Shown here: positions 19,778 through 27,741 of the stretch, one piece after another | How the letters are laid out: the number at the start of each line of letters is the position of its first letter | How positions within the stretch are numbered: the first letter of the stretch is position 1 | Source: a virus | Virus record (IMG/VR): IMGVR_UViG_3300030107_002014 | Location: 2,693-30,433 of that record | Reading direction: 5' to 3' (one strand) | DNA length: 27,741 bases | The notes under the pieces: model-generated | Told to the model about the DNA's origin: nothing | Database searches by the model: none | What the model saw: the letters and a program-made list of their open reading frames with translations, nothing else | Program-made: the position numbers and the translations under genes

Positions 19778-21709
19778 ATGGCGAATACATTAAAAATAAA
19801 AAGAAGTGGAACGTGGAATAGTGATACTAATCCAAGCAGTTTAGCTTACGGTGAAGTCGCATGGAGTAATAATGTTGCAAAACTTTTTGTAGGAAGACAA
19901 ACAGATAGTGGGGGAACAGTACAACCTTTTCATGTTAGTACTTTAGCAGATTTAACTGCTGGGACTGGTCTTGCTGGTTCTCTTGGAAGTGGTAATGGAG
20001 ACAACGATTTAACTCTTTCTTTAGATTTAAATGAGCTAGGAAATGAAACGAGTATAGCTCAACCAGACTTTATAGCAATGGTCGATGCTACTGATAACGG
20101 TTCACAAAAAATTACATTTAGTAATTTAGAAGATACAATATTTGGAAACGTAGGTGGAGACGCTACTATTGCAGCTGGCGGTACTCTAACTATTGCAAAT
20201 GATGCTGTAGAACAAGCAATGATTGCTGATGACGCAGTAGGTGCTGACCAACTTGCTTCTAACGCAGTTGTAAACGCTTCTATTGCTTCTAATGCAGCTA
20301 TTGATATGGATAAATTAGATGGCGATTCATTGGCAAGTACTTTATCAGATTTTGCACAAGACGATTTAGTTATTGTATCAGATACTTCTGATTCAGGTAA
20401 TTTAAAGTCTATGACTACATCAAATTTAGAAGATTCAATATTTGGAAATGTTAGTGGAGATATTGCAATCGCAGCTGGTGGAGCAGCAACAATACAAGCA
20501 AATAGTGTAGCATTGACAACTGATACAACGGGAAATTATGTAGGAACTGTAACGGGTGGAACTGGAATTTCTTCAACAGGAGCTACAAGCGGTGAAGGAA
20601 TAGCACATACACTTAGTGTATCTGCAGCTCAAACATCAATTACTTCTATATATAATACTGGTTTAAAATTAGGATACGGTAGTTCTCATGCTCATATAGA
20701 TTTTAGCACAGACAATGAAATACATATGGAAATAGATGGTTCTCCAGAATTTAAAGTTCTTGCAAATGGAATTTCTATAAACGAAGGAGATAAAATTTTC
20801 CTTGATGGTGGTGGAGATACATATATTCAAGATGATTCTGGCGATACAATGCGATTTGTCGTTGGTAATATAAATATGTTTGAAATGATTGAAAATTCAA
20901 GCGACCCAGATGAAATTGTAGTTAATCAATCAGGTGGTAATGTAGATTTTAGAATAGAATCTGAATCTAGCGCAAATGCTTTTAAAGTAGATGCAAGTAA
21001 TGGAAATGTATCTGTAGCTGGTGATTTATCAGCAAATTCAATGAGTATTACTACATTGGGAGTAACTACATTAAATGCTACAAACGTAGATACTACAAAA
21101 ATTAGAAATTCAAGCGATGCGGATATGATGACATTGGGTGGTTCATATACAACATTTAATAAATATGCTGTAATGGATACTGGTGTTGCTAAGTTAGTTT
21201 TAAAATGCGCAGATGCGGCAACAACAAAAATAGAAAAAGTTAATTCAAGCGGTGAGCTTACTATTTATAATGGTGGAGCAGGAAATGCTGAAAATGAAGA
21301 ACATATAGTTATTCATAATGGTGTTCAAGATAAAGATATTATTTTCAAAGTCAATGACGGAGGAACATCTGCAGCAGCTATGACAATTACTGGAGCTACT
21401 AAAAAAGTAACTATTGCTGGAGATTTACATGTAAGTGGAACTACTACTACAGTAAATAGTACCACATTAGATGTTGCTGATATAAATATTACTGTTGCAA
21501 AAAATGCTACAACAAGCTCAGCAACAGATGGAGCTGGATTAACATTTGGTGCTTGGTCTTCAGGTACTATTCCAACTTTGACATATGTACATTCAGGAAC
21601 TAAATTCTCTATGAATAAACCGTTATCAGTTACAGGAACTATCACATCTAGTAGCACTATTACTGGTACTGCTTTAGATGGTTGCGAAGTTGATGGCGGA
21701 GTATTTTAA
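19778..21709 (+). CDS. Tail fibre / receptor-binding protein 1, 643 aa
   Basis: The N-terminal 50 residues (MANTLKIKRSGTWN; SLAYGEVAWSNNVAKLFVGR) match the N-terminus of the next gene's product and probably attach the fibre to the tail. The rest is low-complexity A/T/S/G/D-rich repeat, typical of trimeric beta-structured fibres. A 30-residue block recurs exactly 100 residues later (115-144 and 215-244, SNLED(T/S)IFGNV-GD). A GGGDTYIQDDSGD block is also shared with the next protein. The last 100 residues (DINITVAKNATTSSATDGAG; LTYVHSGTKFSMNKPLSVTG) are probably the distal or tip region. No enzymatic domain is visible. Receptor binding is inferred. Confidence 0.8.
   Translation: MANTLKIKRSGTWNSDTNPSSLAYGEVAWSNNVAKLFVGRQTDSGGTVQPFHVSTLADLTAGTGLAGSLGSGNGDNDLTLSLDLNELGNETSIAQPDFIAMVDATDNGSQKITFSNLEDTIFGNVGGDATIAAGGTLTIANDAVEQAMIADDAVGADQLASNAVVNASIASNAAIDMDKLDGDSLASTLSDFAQDDLVIVSDTSDSGNLKSMTTSNLEDSIFGNVSGDIAIAAGGAATIQANSVALTTDTTGNYVGTVTGGTGISSTGATSGEGIAHTLSVSAAQTSITSIYNTGLKLGYGSSHAHIDFSTDNEIHMEIDGSPEFKVLANGISINEGDKIFLDGGGDTYIQDDSGDTMRFVVGNINMFEMIENSSDPDEIVVNQSGGNVDFRIESESSANAFKVDASNGNVSVAGDLSANSMSITTLGVTTLNATNVDTTKIRNSSDADMMTLGGSYTTFNKYAVMDTGVAKLVLKCADAATTKIEKVNSSGELTIYNGGAGNAENEEHIVIHNGVQDKDIIFKVNDGGTSAAAMTITGATKKVTIAGDLHVSGTTTTVNSTTLDVADINITVAKNATTSSATDGAGLTFGAWSSGTIPTLTYVHSGTKFSMNKPLSVTGTITSSSTITGTALDGCEVDGGVF
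20120..20509 (+). repeat. Internal duplication in fibre 1, 300 bp period
   Basis: 20120-20209 and 20420-20509 encode near-identical 30-residue blocks starting SNLED, with first halves IFGNVGGDATIAAGG and IFGNVSGDIAIAAGG. The exact 100-residue spacing indicates an in-frame tandem duplication of a fibre-shaft unit. Codons have diverged moderately, so the duplication is not recent. Confidence 0.6.
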
Positions 21710-21721
21710 TTAAGGAGTTAA

Positions 21722-24700
21722 ATGGCTAATACAATTAAAGTTAAAAGAGGTACAAATCTCTCAAATGCTGGTACCCCAGCTGCAGGTGAATTAGTATGGA
21801 ATAGTAATACAAATAAATTGTATGTTGGTAATGGCTCTACTGCAGCTACTGGTTTAACAGCTATTGGTGGTAACATTTATACTGCTGGAACTAATATTAC
21901 TTTAAATGGAAGTGAATTTGATGTAGATGATGCCTTTCTAAAAAATGATGCTAATGATACTACAAGTGGAACAATCACAGCTGCTGGATTTACAACTTCT
22001 GGAAACTTAACTCTTGGTGGACATGCAGTAAATGATATTGATATTGGTTCTGAATTCGTTGATACCGATGACCACTTAATGACATCGGGTGCAATTAAAG
22101 AAAAGATTGAAAGTTATAGCTACTTAACATCTGTACCTAATCATAGTGCTGCTCTTCTTACATCTGGAACTTTACCATTAGCAAGATTATCAAATATATC
22201 AGATAGTCAAATAGCTTCTGATGCACAAATTTCAGGTTCTAAAATAGAAGATGCTTTCTTAAAAAATGATGCTAATGACACTACGAGTGGAACAATAACT
22301 GCTGCTGGTGTGACATTAAGCGGTACTTCAAAGTTGAAAGTTCCAGGGACTATTGAACATGTTGGTGATGATGATACTTATATATTTCTTACTGATAATA
22401 GAATTAGACTCTACGCTGGTGGTAGTCTAAAAGTAGATACAAATGAAACTTATCTAACATCTTCTTCATCTATTTCCTCTTTATCTGCTACTGATGATAG
22501 AGATTTTAAACCTAATACTATTGATACAAGTGGACAAGTAAGAGCATATTTTACAACATTAGAAGGTATGACTGGTAGTGCTGGAAGTGATTATCAAGAT
22601 ATGTTGGTATTGGACACTTATTCAGATGGAACTGGTGGAGATAGTAATGCTTTAGTATTTGATAAAAGCACTCATAATATTTATCATTATTTGGCAGACC
22701 AAGCAGCATCAACTTGGGGAACTCCAAAAAGATTAGCTTATATAGAAAATGGTTCTAACAATAGAGTAATGACTGCATCAAGTTCTTCTACAGTAAATGG
22801 AGAAGCTAATCTTACTTTTAATGGAACACAATTAACCAATACTGGAGATATTAAAATAGCTTCTGGAGCTTTAGGTGTAAGTACTAATCCTTTAGCAGAT
22901 AATGGTAGTATTGTTGCAACAAATGATATTATTGCTGGATATGGTGGTGGTGGTATAGCATTAACTATTAATGACGGTGGTGGTAATGCTAATGTTTGTT
23001 TTAATCATAGAGATAAAACTCCAGAACAAAATGGACAATCTGCAAGAATTGAAGTAAATACTGATGCTACTTCAACAGAGGGAATAATGTATTTTGAAAC
23101 TTCTACTGCTGATGTTACTTCTGGAAGTTCAGTAAGTTTGGCAAATGCTATGACACTTGCTCATGATTATATGGATATTCCAAATAAAATAAGGCATATG
23201 GGAGATACTGATACTTATATGCAGTTTTCAGCAGCAAATACATGGAAAGTATATTGTGGTGGGGATAATCCTTTGACAGCTATAGCTAATAGAGTTTATG
23301 TAAATGCAACAGGAGCTAATGGATTACTTATTAATAATGATGAGGGTAATGCTGCTGATAGTGCAAGAATATTTTTTGAAGGAACTTCTACGACTGCTTT
23401 AATGCAACAAGGAAATGATTTTAGTATTAGAAGCGGAGCAACAACTGGTAGTTCAAGTGGAACTGAAAGATTTTATGTAAATTCAAGTGGAGCAACTGTA
23501 GTAGGAGATTTGGCAGTTACTGGTAATTCAGTATTACAATATGGATTAGTAGTTAATGAAGGTAGTCACGATGCAGACTTTAGAGCAGAAAGTAATGGAT
23601 ATGCAAATGCTTTAAAAGTAGATGCGGGAGCAGATAGAGTAGATGTTGGTGTATCAATGAAAGCCGAATATGGTTTACATATGGATGGATTAAATAGAGC
23701 TGGTGGAAATGCTTCAAGTCATCACTTAAGAACAAGGCATAACATTTTAACATTTAGTGATAATACTAATTGGGATGGTGCAATGGTTATCAATACGGAT
23801 ATTACAAGAGCATCCGCTCGTATGTGTAGTATTCATGTTCAAGGGTATGCTTATGGAGAAGCAGAAATTATAGATTTTACAATATCATTTTATACTTATT
23901 CGGGAGCAAACGGACAAGATGGAGTAGCAGGATATACATATGGTCCAGTTTGTCTTGATAGAGGAACAGACGGACATCAAAAATTCGTAGGTATTAATTC
24001 TGATGGCAATGTTGCCATTGCGATTGATGATTACGATGGTGCAAATAAATATTATTATGGATTTAAAGTTACCTTAGATAATCATTTAAACGGAGTTGGA
24101 CATAGTGCTTATAGTAGTTGGACAGTAACAAAATCAACAACTGATGGATTTGGTTGGTTAGATAAAAGAATACCTGTTGGAAATATTCGTATGGACCAAA
24201 GAAATGTTGGTATTGGATTAATTGATAATGGCACTACTCCTGATGCAAGATTGGTAGTATCAGAAAACGGTGGTTCAACAGATGATTTCTTTAAAGTAAA
24301 TCCAGCTAATGGTCATAATAGAACAATGGAAATTGCAGGAGATGCAATTAATGTTACAGTAACTGGTGGTTCTTCTACTACATTAAGACTAAATGAAGAT
24401 GGTGGAGATGTAGCAGTATATAATCATTTAATTATGGCTCCAACTAAAAAACTTTATTTAGATAATGGTGGCGATACTTATATCTTTGAAGAAAGTGCTA
24501 ATAATGTAATGTTTAAAGTTGGCAACAATAATAATTTAAGATTTAATAGCACAGGTGCAATCTTTAATGACGGTTCTATAGATTTAGATTTTAGAGTTGA
24601 ATCTAATGGCGATGCTAATATGTTATTTGTAGATGGTGGTGCGAATCGTGTAGGAATTGGTACAGGTAGCCCAGATAGTGAATTACACGTTTCTAATAAT

Positions 24701-25759
24701 ACTGCTAATCTTAAAATAGAAAGTACTGGTTCAGGGAATGCATCTTATTTACATATAAAAAATACAACTAACCAATATGATATATATAATAATGCTGGAG
24801 ATTTAGTTATTGATTTAAATGGTGTAGCAGAAAGAATGCGAATAGACTCAAATGGAACTTTGTGTATTGGACATACATCAGGTTGGAGTTCTACTGTATT
24901 AGATTTAGGTGCTACTTCAAATCATATGCGAGTAGGTGGCACTATATATTTATATGATAGCAATAGATACATAAGAAGAAATGGCGATGATATAGATTAT
25001 TACTCTAATAGTGGTAGCCATAATTTTACTTCAGGCAATGTTTTAATAGGACACAATACAGAAGTGCAAACAATAGGACAAACTGCTGCATTTCAAGTAT
25101 TAGGAACAGGAAATGGAGATAGTCATTTAAATATTGGAAGATTTAGCAATAATGCTAGTGCTCCTATGCTTACTTTCACTAAATCAAGAAGTGGAACAAT
25201 AGGAACATCTACTGTTATTCAAAATGGTGATGCTTGTGGAACTATTGGTTGGGCAGTTGCAGATGGAACAGATTTTGAAAGTTATATTGCTGCTATTGCA
25301 ACACACGTAGATGGAACACCAGGTGGTAATGATGTTCCAGGAAGAATAGAATTTAATACTACAGCAGATGGCTCAGCAGGCTCAATAGAAGCAATGAGAC
25401 TTGATAGTAGTCAAGATGCACACTTTGACCAAGATGTAATTGCATTCTCAACAACTCCATCTGATATAAGATTAAAAAAGAATTTTACAAAGATTGAAAA
25501 TGGATTAGATATAGTATTGCAATTAGAAGGACATACATTTAATTGGAAAAAAGAAAGAAGTGGAGAAAGATTAAGTGCTGGATTTAAAGCACAAGAAGTA
25601 GAAAAGATTTTACCACATTTGGTTGATGAGAAGAAACTTCCATTACGAGCAGATGATGATAAAGAATATAAGATTTTACGATATGAGGAAATGATACCTT
25701 ATTTAGTAGAAGCAATTAAGGAACTTAAACAACAAATACAGGAGTTGAAAAATGGCTAA
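21722..25759 (+). CDS. Tail fibre 2 with C-terminal Peptidase S74 chaperone, 1345 aa
   Basis: A very large trimeric fibre. The N-terminal module (MANTIKVKRGTNLSNAG; GELVWNSNTNKLYVGNG) resembles that of fibre 1. The shaft is repetitive, with recurrent DGGGDTYI/F, FR-ESNG-AN-LKVD and GIGTGSPDSELHVSN blocks and a duplicated LKNDANDTTSGTITAAG. The last 99 residues form an intramolecular chaperone of the S74 family: S1247-DIRL-K1252 gives the Ser/Lys catalytic pair, with cleavage expected before S1247, and the fold ends in a coiled coil (EAIKELKQQIQELKN). After trimerisation the C-domain is usually released. Residues 650-800 (DGAMVINTDITRASARMCSI; YGFKVTLDNHLNGVG) may be a globular receptor-binding or enzymatic domain. 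SD AAGGAGT. Confidence 0.9.
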   Translation: MANTIKVKRGTNLSNAGTPAAGELVWNSNTNKLYVGNGSTAATGLTAIGGNIYTAGTNITLNGSEFDVDDAFLKNDANDTTSGTITAAGFTTSGNLTLGGHAVNDIDIGSEFVDTDDHLMTSGAIKEKIESYSYLTSVPNHSAALLTSGTLPLARLSNISDSQIASDAQISGSKIEDAFLKNDANDTTSGTITAAGVTLSGTSKLKVPGTIEHVGDDDTYIFLTDNRIRLYAGGSLKVDTNETYLTSSSSISSLSATDDRDFKPNTIDTSGQVRAYFTTLEGMTGSAGSDYQDMLVLDTYSDGTGGDSNALVFDKSTHNIYHYLADQAASTWGTPKRLAYIENGSNNRVMTASSSSTVNGEANLTFNGTQLTNTGDIKIASGALGVSTNPLADNGSIVATNDIIAGYGGGGIALTINDGGGNANVCFNHRDKTPEQNGQSARIEVNTDATSTEGIMYFETSTADVTSGSSVSLANAMTLAHDYMDIPNKIRHMGDTDTYMQFSAANTWKVYCGGDNPLTAIANRVYVNATGANGLLINNDEGNAADSARIFFEGTSTTALMQQGNDFSIRSGATTGSSSGTERFYVNSSGATVVGDLAVTGNSVLQYGLVVNEGSHDADFRAESNGYANALKVDAGADRVDVGVSMKAEYGLHMDGLNRAGGNASSHHLRTRHNILTFSDNTNWDGAMVINTDITRASARMCSIHVQGYAYGEAEIIDFTISFYTYSGANGQDGVAGYTYGPVCLDRGTDGHQKFVGINSDGNVAIAIDDYDGANKYYYGFKVTLDNHLNGVGHSAYSSWTVTKSTTDGFGWLDKRIPVGNIRMDQRNVGIGLIDNGTTPDARLVVSENGGSTDDFFKVNPANGHNRTMEIAGDAINVTVTGGSSTTLRLNEDGGDVAVYNHLIMAPTKKLYLDNGGDTYIFEESANNVMFKVGNNNNLRFNSTGAIFNDGSIDLDFRVESNGDANMLFVDGGANRVGIGTGSPDSELHVSNNTANLKIESTGSGNASYLHIKNTTNQYDIYNNAGDLVIDLNGVAERMRIDSNGTLCIGHTSGWSSTVLDLGATSNHMRVGGTIYLYDSNRYIRRNGDDIDYYSNSGSHNFTSGNVLIGHNTEVQTIGQTAAFQVLGTGNGDSHLNIGRFSNNASAPMLTFTKSRSGTIGTSTVIQNGDACGTIGWAVADGTDFESYIAAIATHVDGTPGGNDVPGRIEFNTTADGSAGSIEAMRLDSSQDAHFDQDVIAFSTTPSDIRLKKNFTKIENGLDIVLQLEGHTFNWKKERSGERLSAGFKAQEVEKILPHLVDEKKLPLRADDDKEYKILRYEEMIPYLVEAIKELKQQIQELKNG
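21933..22310 (+). repeat. Repeated 57-bp block in fibre 2
   Basis: The coding block for FLKNDANDTTSGTITAAG occurs at about 21933-21989 and again at about 22252-22308, with only a few, mostly synonymous, differences (GATACTACAAGT versus GACACTACGAGT). This points to an intragenic duplication in the N-terminal shaft. Confidence 0.6.
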
Positions 25760-25994
25760 GAAAATAGCAGAAAAAGAAGCAGCAAGTGATTTAGCACCAG
25801 TTAAACAAGTTGAAATTACACATCTTAAAACAATGAAAGATGACAAAGGTAAAGATGTTTCAGTAGTTGATTGGAGTGAAGTTAAAGATGTTGATAGTGC
25901 AATTTCAGACGCAGAAGCAGCTTTAGCAAAAGCAGAAGCACAAGTTACTGAACTTAAAGCAGATATAGTTGAATATAAAAAGATAAAGGGATAG
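25752..25994 (+). CDS. Small coiled-coil protein after the S74 fibre, 80 aa
   Basis: The ATG lies inside the last codons of the fibre gene (8-base overlap; SD CAGGAG inside it). Residues 1-45 are mixed; residues 47-80 form a heptad-patterned helix (VDSAISDAEAALAKAEAQVT). It does not resemble a known T4-type assembly chaperone closely, but a fibre accessory or chaperone role is plausible from overlap and position. Confidence 0.66.
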   Translation: MAKKIAEKEAASDLAPVKQVEITHLKTMKDDKGKDVSVVDWSEVKDVDSAISDAEAALAKAEAQVTELKADIVEYKKIKG

Positions 25995-25995
25995 T

Positions 25996-26340
25996 ATGGC
26001 AGGTCCAGCAGTAGGAACAACTAATGTAGGTATTAGAGCAATAGGTAGTGCTATTGGTGAAGCTACTAATGTTATACAAACGTCTAATTTAAGTTTGGCA
26101 AGTTTACTTAGTGGCGATAGCCATGGTGGTATACAAAACACTTTTGTCAATAATGACGATAGTGGTCCAGCAGATACTTTCAATAGAATAGGTGGAACTA
26201 ATAATCCTATACAAAGCACATCATTAGATAATCCTGGTGCAAGTATTATGAATAATTTGTCTTCAGCTCCATTTCATATGAGCCATACATTTGGTGGACA
26301 ACACGCTGATTTAGGTGGCGGAGGAGGTCCAGGTCGATGA
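25996..26340 (+). CDS. Gly/Asn/Ser-rich hypothetical protein, 114 aa
   Basis: A low-complexity protein: alanine- and glycine-rich N-terminus (AVGTTNVGIRAIGSAIGEAT), histidine and asparagine in the middle, and a glycine-rich C-terminus (GGQHADLGGGGGPGR). It starts one base after the previous stop. The composition suits an internal virion or tail-tip protein, but nothing identifies it. Its stop overlaps the methyltransferase start (ATGA), implying coupled translation. Confidence 0.62.
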   Translation: MAGPAVGTTNVGIRAIGSAIGEATNVIQTSNLSLASLLSGDSHGGIQNTFVNNDDSGPADTFNRIGGTNNPIQSTSLDNPGASIMNNLSSAPFHMSHTFGGQHADLGGGGGPGR

Positions 26341-27005
26341 AAGGTTATGCATATGGTGCAACTTATACTGTAACAGAAGATGCAATAATAGATAAAGCAA
26401 CAGGTTGGGATGTAATGTCTACTTGGGAAACTCCTATTATGCAAAAACACGCTGATATAGTGTGTGCTAATGGTGGACATATATTAGAATTTGGCTTTGG
26501 TATGGGAATTAGTGCTGGTTTAATACAAGAAAAAGATATTGAATCGCATACGATTATAGAAATCAATGATGGGATATATGCTAATTTAGTAGAATGGGCT
26601 AAAGATAAGCCTAATGTTGTAGCAGTTAAAGGAGATTGGTATAATGATATACCTAAAGATAAGAAATATGATGGTATTTTTTATGATGGTTTTGGAGATA
26701 TGATGAATAAAAGATATTTTCCTACAAGAATTATGGAACATTGTAAGGTTGGGACTATCCTTACTTGGTATAATAATCTCTTAAAAGAAGAAAGCCAATA
26801 TGATGGTGATGTAAAAACAATGAATAGATTACATAATGGTAAAGCATTGGGAGATTTAGAACAATTTAAAAGTCCAGAAAGAATTACTTACGAAACAGTA
26901 AGTTTAACAATACCAGATGAAGCTAGAGTAAAATGGTATTTAGAGGGAAGTGGTAATACTTACTATGCCCCTAAATTAATAGTGGATAATAATGATTTAA
27001 ATTAA
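26337..27005 (+). CDS. SAM methyltransferase resembling guanidinoacetate N-methyltransferase (GAMT)
   Basis: The Rossmann fold is complete: motif I LEFGFGMGIS (50-59), motif II acidic E75 in IIEINDG (ribose contact), then VVAVKGDW (94-101) and YDGIFYD (111-117). Beyond motifs common to all class I enzymes, residues match GAMT all along: VMSTWETPIM (GAMT VMERWETPYM; E31 is the substrate-contact Glu), the IIE-NDG and KG-W blocks, YDG(I)-YD with D117 as the catalytic Asp equivalent, and a C-terminal TYYAPKLIVDN like the GAMT YYAFPQMITPL. Length 222 aa is close to GAMT (about 236). So a guanidino-group methyltransferase (free metabolite or protein arginine) is likely, but the substrate is not known. 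It follows the fibre genes, so a virion, host-surface or metabolic target is possible. Confidence 0.82.
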   Translation: MKGYAYGATYTVTEDAIIDKATGWDVMSTWETPIMQKHADIVCANGGHILEFGFGMGISAGLIQEKDIESHTIIEINDGIYANLVEWAKDKPNVVAVKGDWYNDIPKDKKYDGIFYDGFGDMMNKRYFPTRIMEHCKVGTILTWYNNLLKEESQYDGDVKTMNRLHNGKALGDLEQFKSPERITYETVSLTIPDEARVKWYLEGSGNTYYAPKLIVDNNDLN

Positions 27006-27044
27006 TAAATTATATGCACTTAAAATAGTAAATAAGGAGAAAAA

Positions 27045-27218
27045 ATGGCTAAAGAACAAGATAAAGCAAAAGAAATAGTACAAGAACCTATCAATTTAGA
27101 AGAACAATTGAAGGTAATTGAAGCTCAAATTGCTGAATTGCGTGGAACACACAACTACATAAATAGTCTTTTACAACAAGGCTTTACAGTTGTGCCACCA
27201 GCTGAAGCTGAAAAGTAG
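27045..27218 (+). CDS. Small coiled-coil protein, 57 aa
   Basis: The frame MAKEQDKAKEIVQEPINLEE to VVPPAEAEK is preceded by AAGGAG seven bases before ATG. Residues 17-45 form a heptad-like helix (LEEQLKVIEAQIAELRGTHN), then a short QQGFTVVPP tail. It is not recognised. The helix-turn pattern is like small virion or assembly proteins found near fibre genes. It is followed directly by a terminator. Confidence 0.66.
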   Translation: MAKEQDKAKEIVQEPINLEEQLKVIEAQIAELRGTHNYINSLLQQGFTVVPPAEAEK

Positions 27219-27224
27219 AAAAGA

Positions 27225-27250
27225 GGGGGGAGTTAATTCTCCCCTACTTT
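27225..27250 (+). terminator. Terminator after the 57-aa gene
   Basis: GGGGAG (27227-27232) pairs with CTCCCC (27239-27244) around TTAATT, with a perfect G+C-rich stem, followed by TACTTT. The U-run is imperfect but the position, seven bases after the stop codon and before a 30-base gap to the next gene, fits an intrinsic terminator. This is the first clear termination signal in the late operon. Confidence 0.62.
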
Positions 27251-27273
27251 AACCTTTAGATTACGGAGATAAC

Positions 27274-27564
27274 ATGGAAGTAGGAAAAGACACTAAGTTT
27301 AGTCTTACAATTGAAACAGCAATTAGTATTCTAGTTTCTGTTGGTATGGTTATTGGTATGTGGTTTACTCTTCAAGCGGATATTGAAGAAGCAAAAGAAC
27401 TACCAGTTCCAGAAGTGGGTCGTACAGAATATGATTTAAAAGACCAAATGATACGAAACACCATCATAGAAACGCAAAAAGATGTAACAGAAATGAAGGA
27501 AGAGCAAAAAGAAATGCGTGATGATGTCAAAAATATCGAACGTATGATGATGCAACAAAACTAA
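27274..27564 (+). CDS. Membrane-anchored coiled-coil protein, 96 aa, possible lysis protein
   Basis: One N-terminal transmembrane segment (about residues 10-32, LTIETAISILVSVGMVIGMW) is followed by a polar linker and a long charged coiled coil (55-93, QMIRNTIIETQKDVTEMKEE). This layout is shared by i-spanins and XhlA-like haemolysin/holin accessories. SD TACGGAG. The membrane-anchor-plus-coil design and the two membrane/secreted frames overlapping downstream make a lysis or envelope role plausible. Not proven. Confidence 0.7.
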   Translation: MEVGKDTKFSLTIETAISILVSVGMVIGMWFTLQADIEEAKELPVPEVGRTEYDLKDQMIRNTIIETQKDVTEMKEEQKEMRDDVKNIERMMMQQN

Positions 27565-27650
27565 TGAGGTACAGAGATGAACTTATATTATGGTATTTTA
27601 TCGTTACTTGGTTTGTCGTTGTGGCTTACGCCATTACACTCACAAGGTAA
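27564..27650 (+). CDS. Possible 28-aa membrane peptide overlapping the next gene
   Basis: The ATG overlaps the stop of the preceding gene (TAATG). The frame MRYRDELILWYFIVTWFVVV-AYAITLTR is almost entirely one hydrophobic helix with charged ends. There is no SD of its own, so it would depend on coupling. It lies in another frame over the start of the 27577 gene. It may simply be a chance frame. Confidence 0.3.
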   Translation: MRYRDELILWYFIVTWFVVVAYAITLTR

Positions 27651-27741
27651 ATTAAAAGATTTAGAACAAATACAGTTATTAAGTCAAGACGAATGCGTTA
27701 TAGTTCAAGTCAATGCAGACTGGAATATTAAAGCTTCTATA
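27577..27741 (+). CDS. Secreted protein, possibly thioredoxin-like, cut by the window edge
   Basis: The frame begins MNLYYGILSLLGLSLWLTPL, a clear signal-peptide-like N-terminus, with GAGGT six bases before ATG. After the cleavage region (HSQG) come QLLSQDECVIVQVNADWNIK and ASI, where VIVQVNADWN resembles the strand before the active site of thioredoxin-fold proteins but without the CxxC pair. Only 55 residues are present. A periplasmic or secreted product is expected; the fold is uncertain. Confidence 0.55.
   Translation, partial: MNLYYGILSLLGLSLWLTPLHSQGKLKDLEQIQLLSQDECVIVQVNADWNIKASI

Noticed and set aside
20120-25700. CRISPR-like or satellite repeats in the fibre genes
   Set aside because: The repeats lie in frame in coding sequence, vary in length and encode fibre-shaft blocks; they are protein repeats, not an array.
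25703-26566. Minus-strand hydrophobic frames under the fibre-end and methyltransferase genes
   Set aside because: They are antisense to well supported plus-strand genes with overlapping start/stop signals; composition is explained by the sense codons.
1-27741. Prophage or plasmid origin of the segment
   Set aside because: No integrase, attachment site, lysogeny repressor, partition or mobilisation gene was found; absence within one window is not proof, since the genome continues on both sides.

Overview
The window looks like one long segment of a tailed-phage genome. It is strongly A+T-rich and densely coding, with short overlapping genes, clear Shine-Dalgarno (SD) sites, an early/replication arm on the minus strand and a late/structural arm on the plus strand. 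No integrase, excisionase, lysogeny repressor, rRNA, tRNA or host housekeeping gene is visible, so a lytic phage is the simplest reading. The late arm runs terS, terL, portal, scaffold, capsid, connectors, fibres. No tape-measure, tail-tube or sheath gene is seen up to the right edge, which favours a short-tailed (podovirus-like) virion. The gene content and A+T richness resemble uncultured aquatic phages. The host cannot be named from the sequence.

Left arm (1-5707, minus strand): a recombination/replication cluster with a Sak-type single-strand annealing protein (266-865) and a PD-(D/E)XK exonuclease with a Cas4/AddB-like four-cysteine set (1954-2703), mixed with small unknown proteins, a helix-turn-helix protein and two small zinc-binding proteins. 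Inside this arm about 1 kb (4107-5106) has no gene but is packed with hairpins, including GNRA-capped stems, a duplicated 26-nt hairpin with a compensatory base-pair change, and several G-U pairs that are only valid on the minus strand. I interpret it as a giant structured non-coding RNA, in the size class of GOLLD/ROOL phage RNAs. It is the most notable item in the window.

Centre (5708-6623): an intergenic stretch with four DnaA-box-like 9-mers and short iterated repeats (candidate replication origin), terminator-like hairpins, one minus-strand gene of unknown function (6056-6454), then a divergent promoter region from which the plus-strand late operon starts.

Right arm (6624-27741, plus strand): small genes, terminase small subunit, a zinc-ribbon metallophosphoesterase, three tiny ORFs (two very basic), terminase large subunit, a holin-like membrane protein, an M15 endolysin, a portal with a long coiled-coil insertion, scaffold and major capsid protein. 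These are followed by a hairpin, connector/adaptor genes (one pair joined by an ATGA overlap on a possible slippery heptamer), small tail genes, and two large fibre proteins with related N-termini. The second fibre ends in a Peptidase S74 self-cleaving chaperone. Downstream lies a methyltransferase resembling guanidinoacetate N-methyltransferase over its whole length, then a terminator, a membrane-anchored coiled-coil protein and a truncated secreted protein at the right edge.
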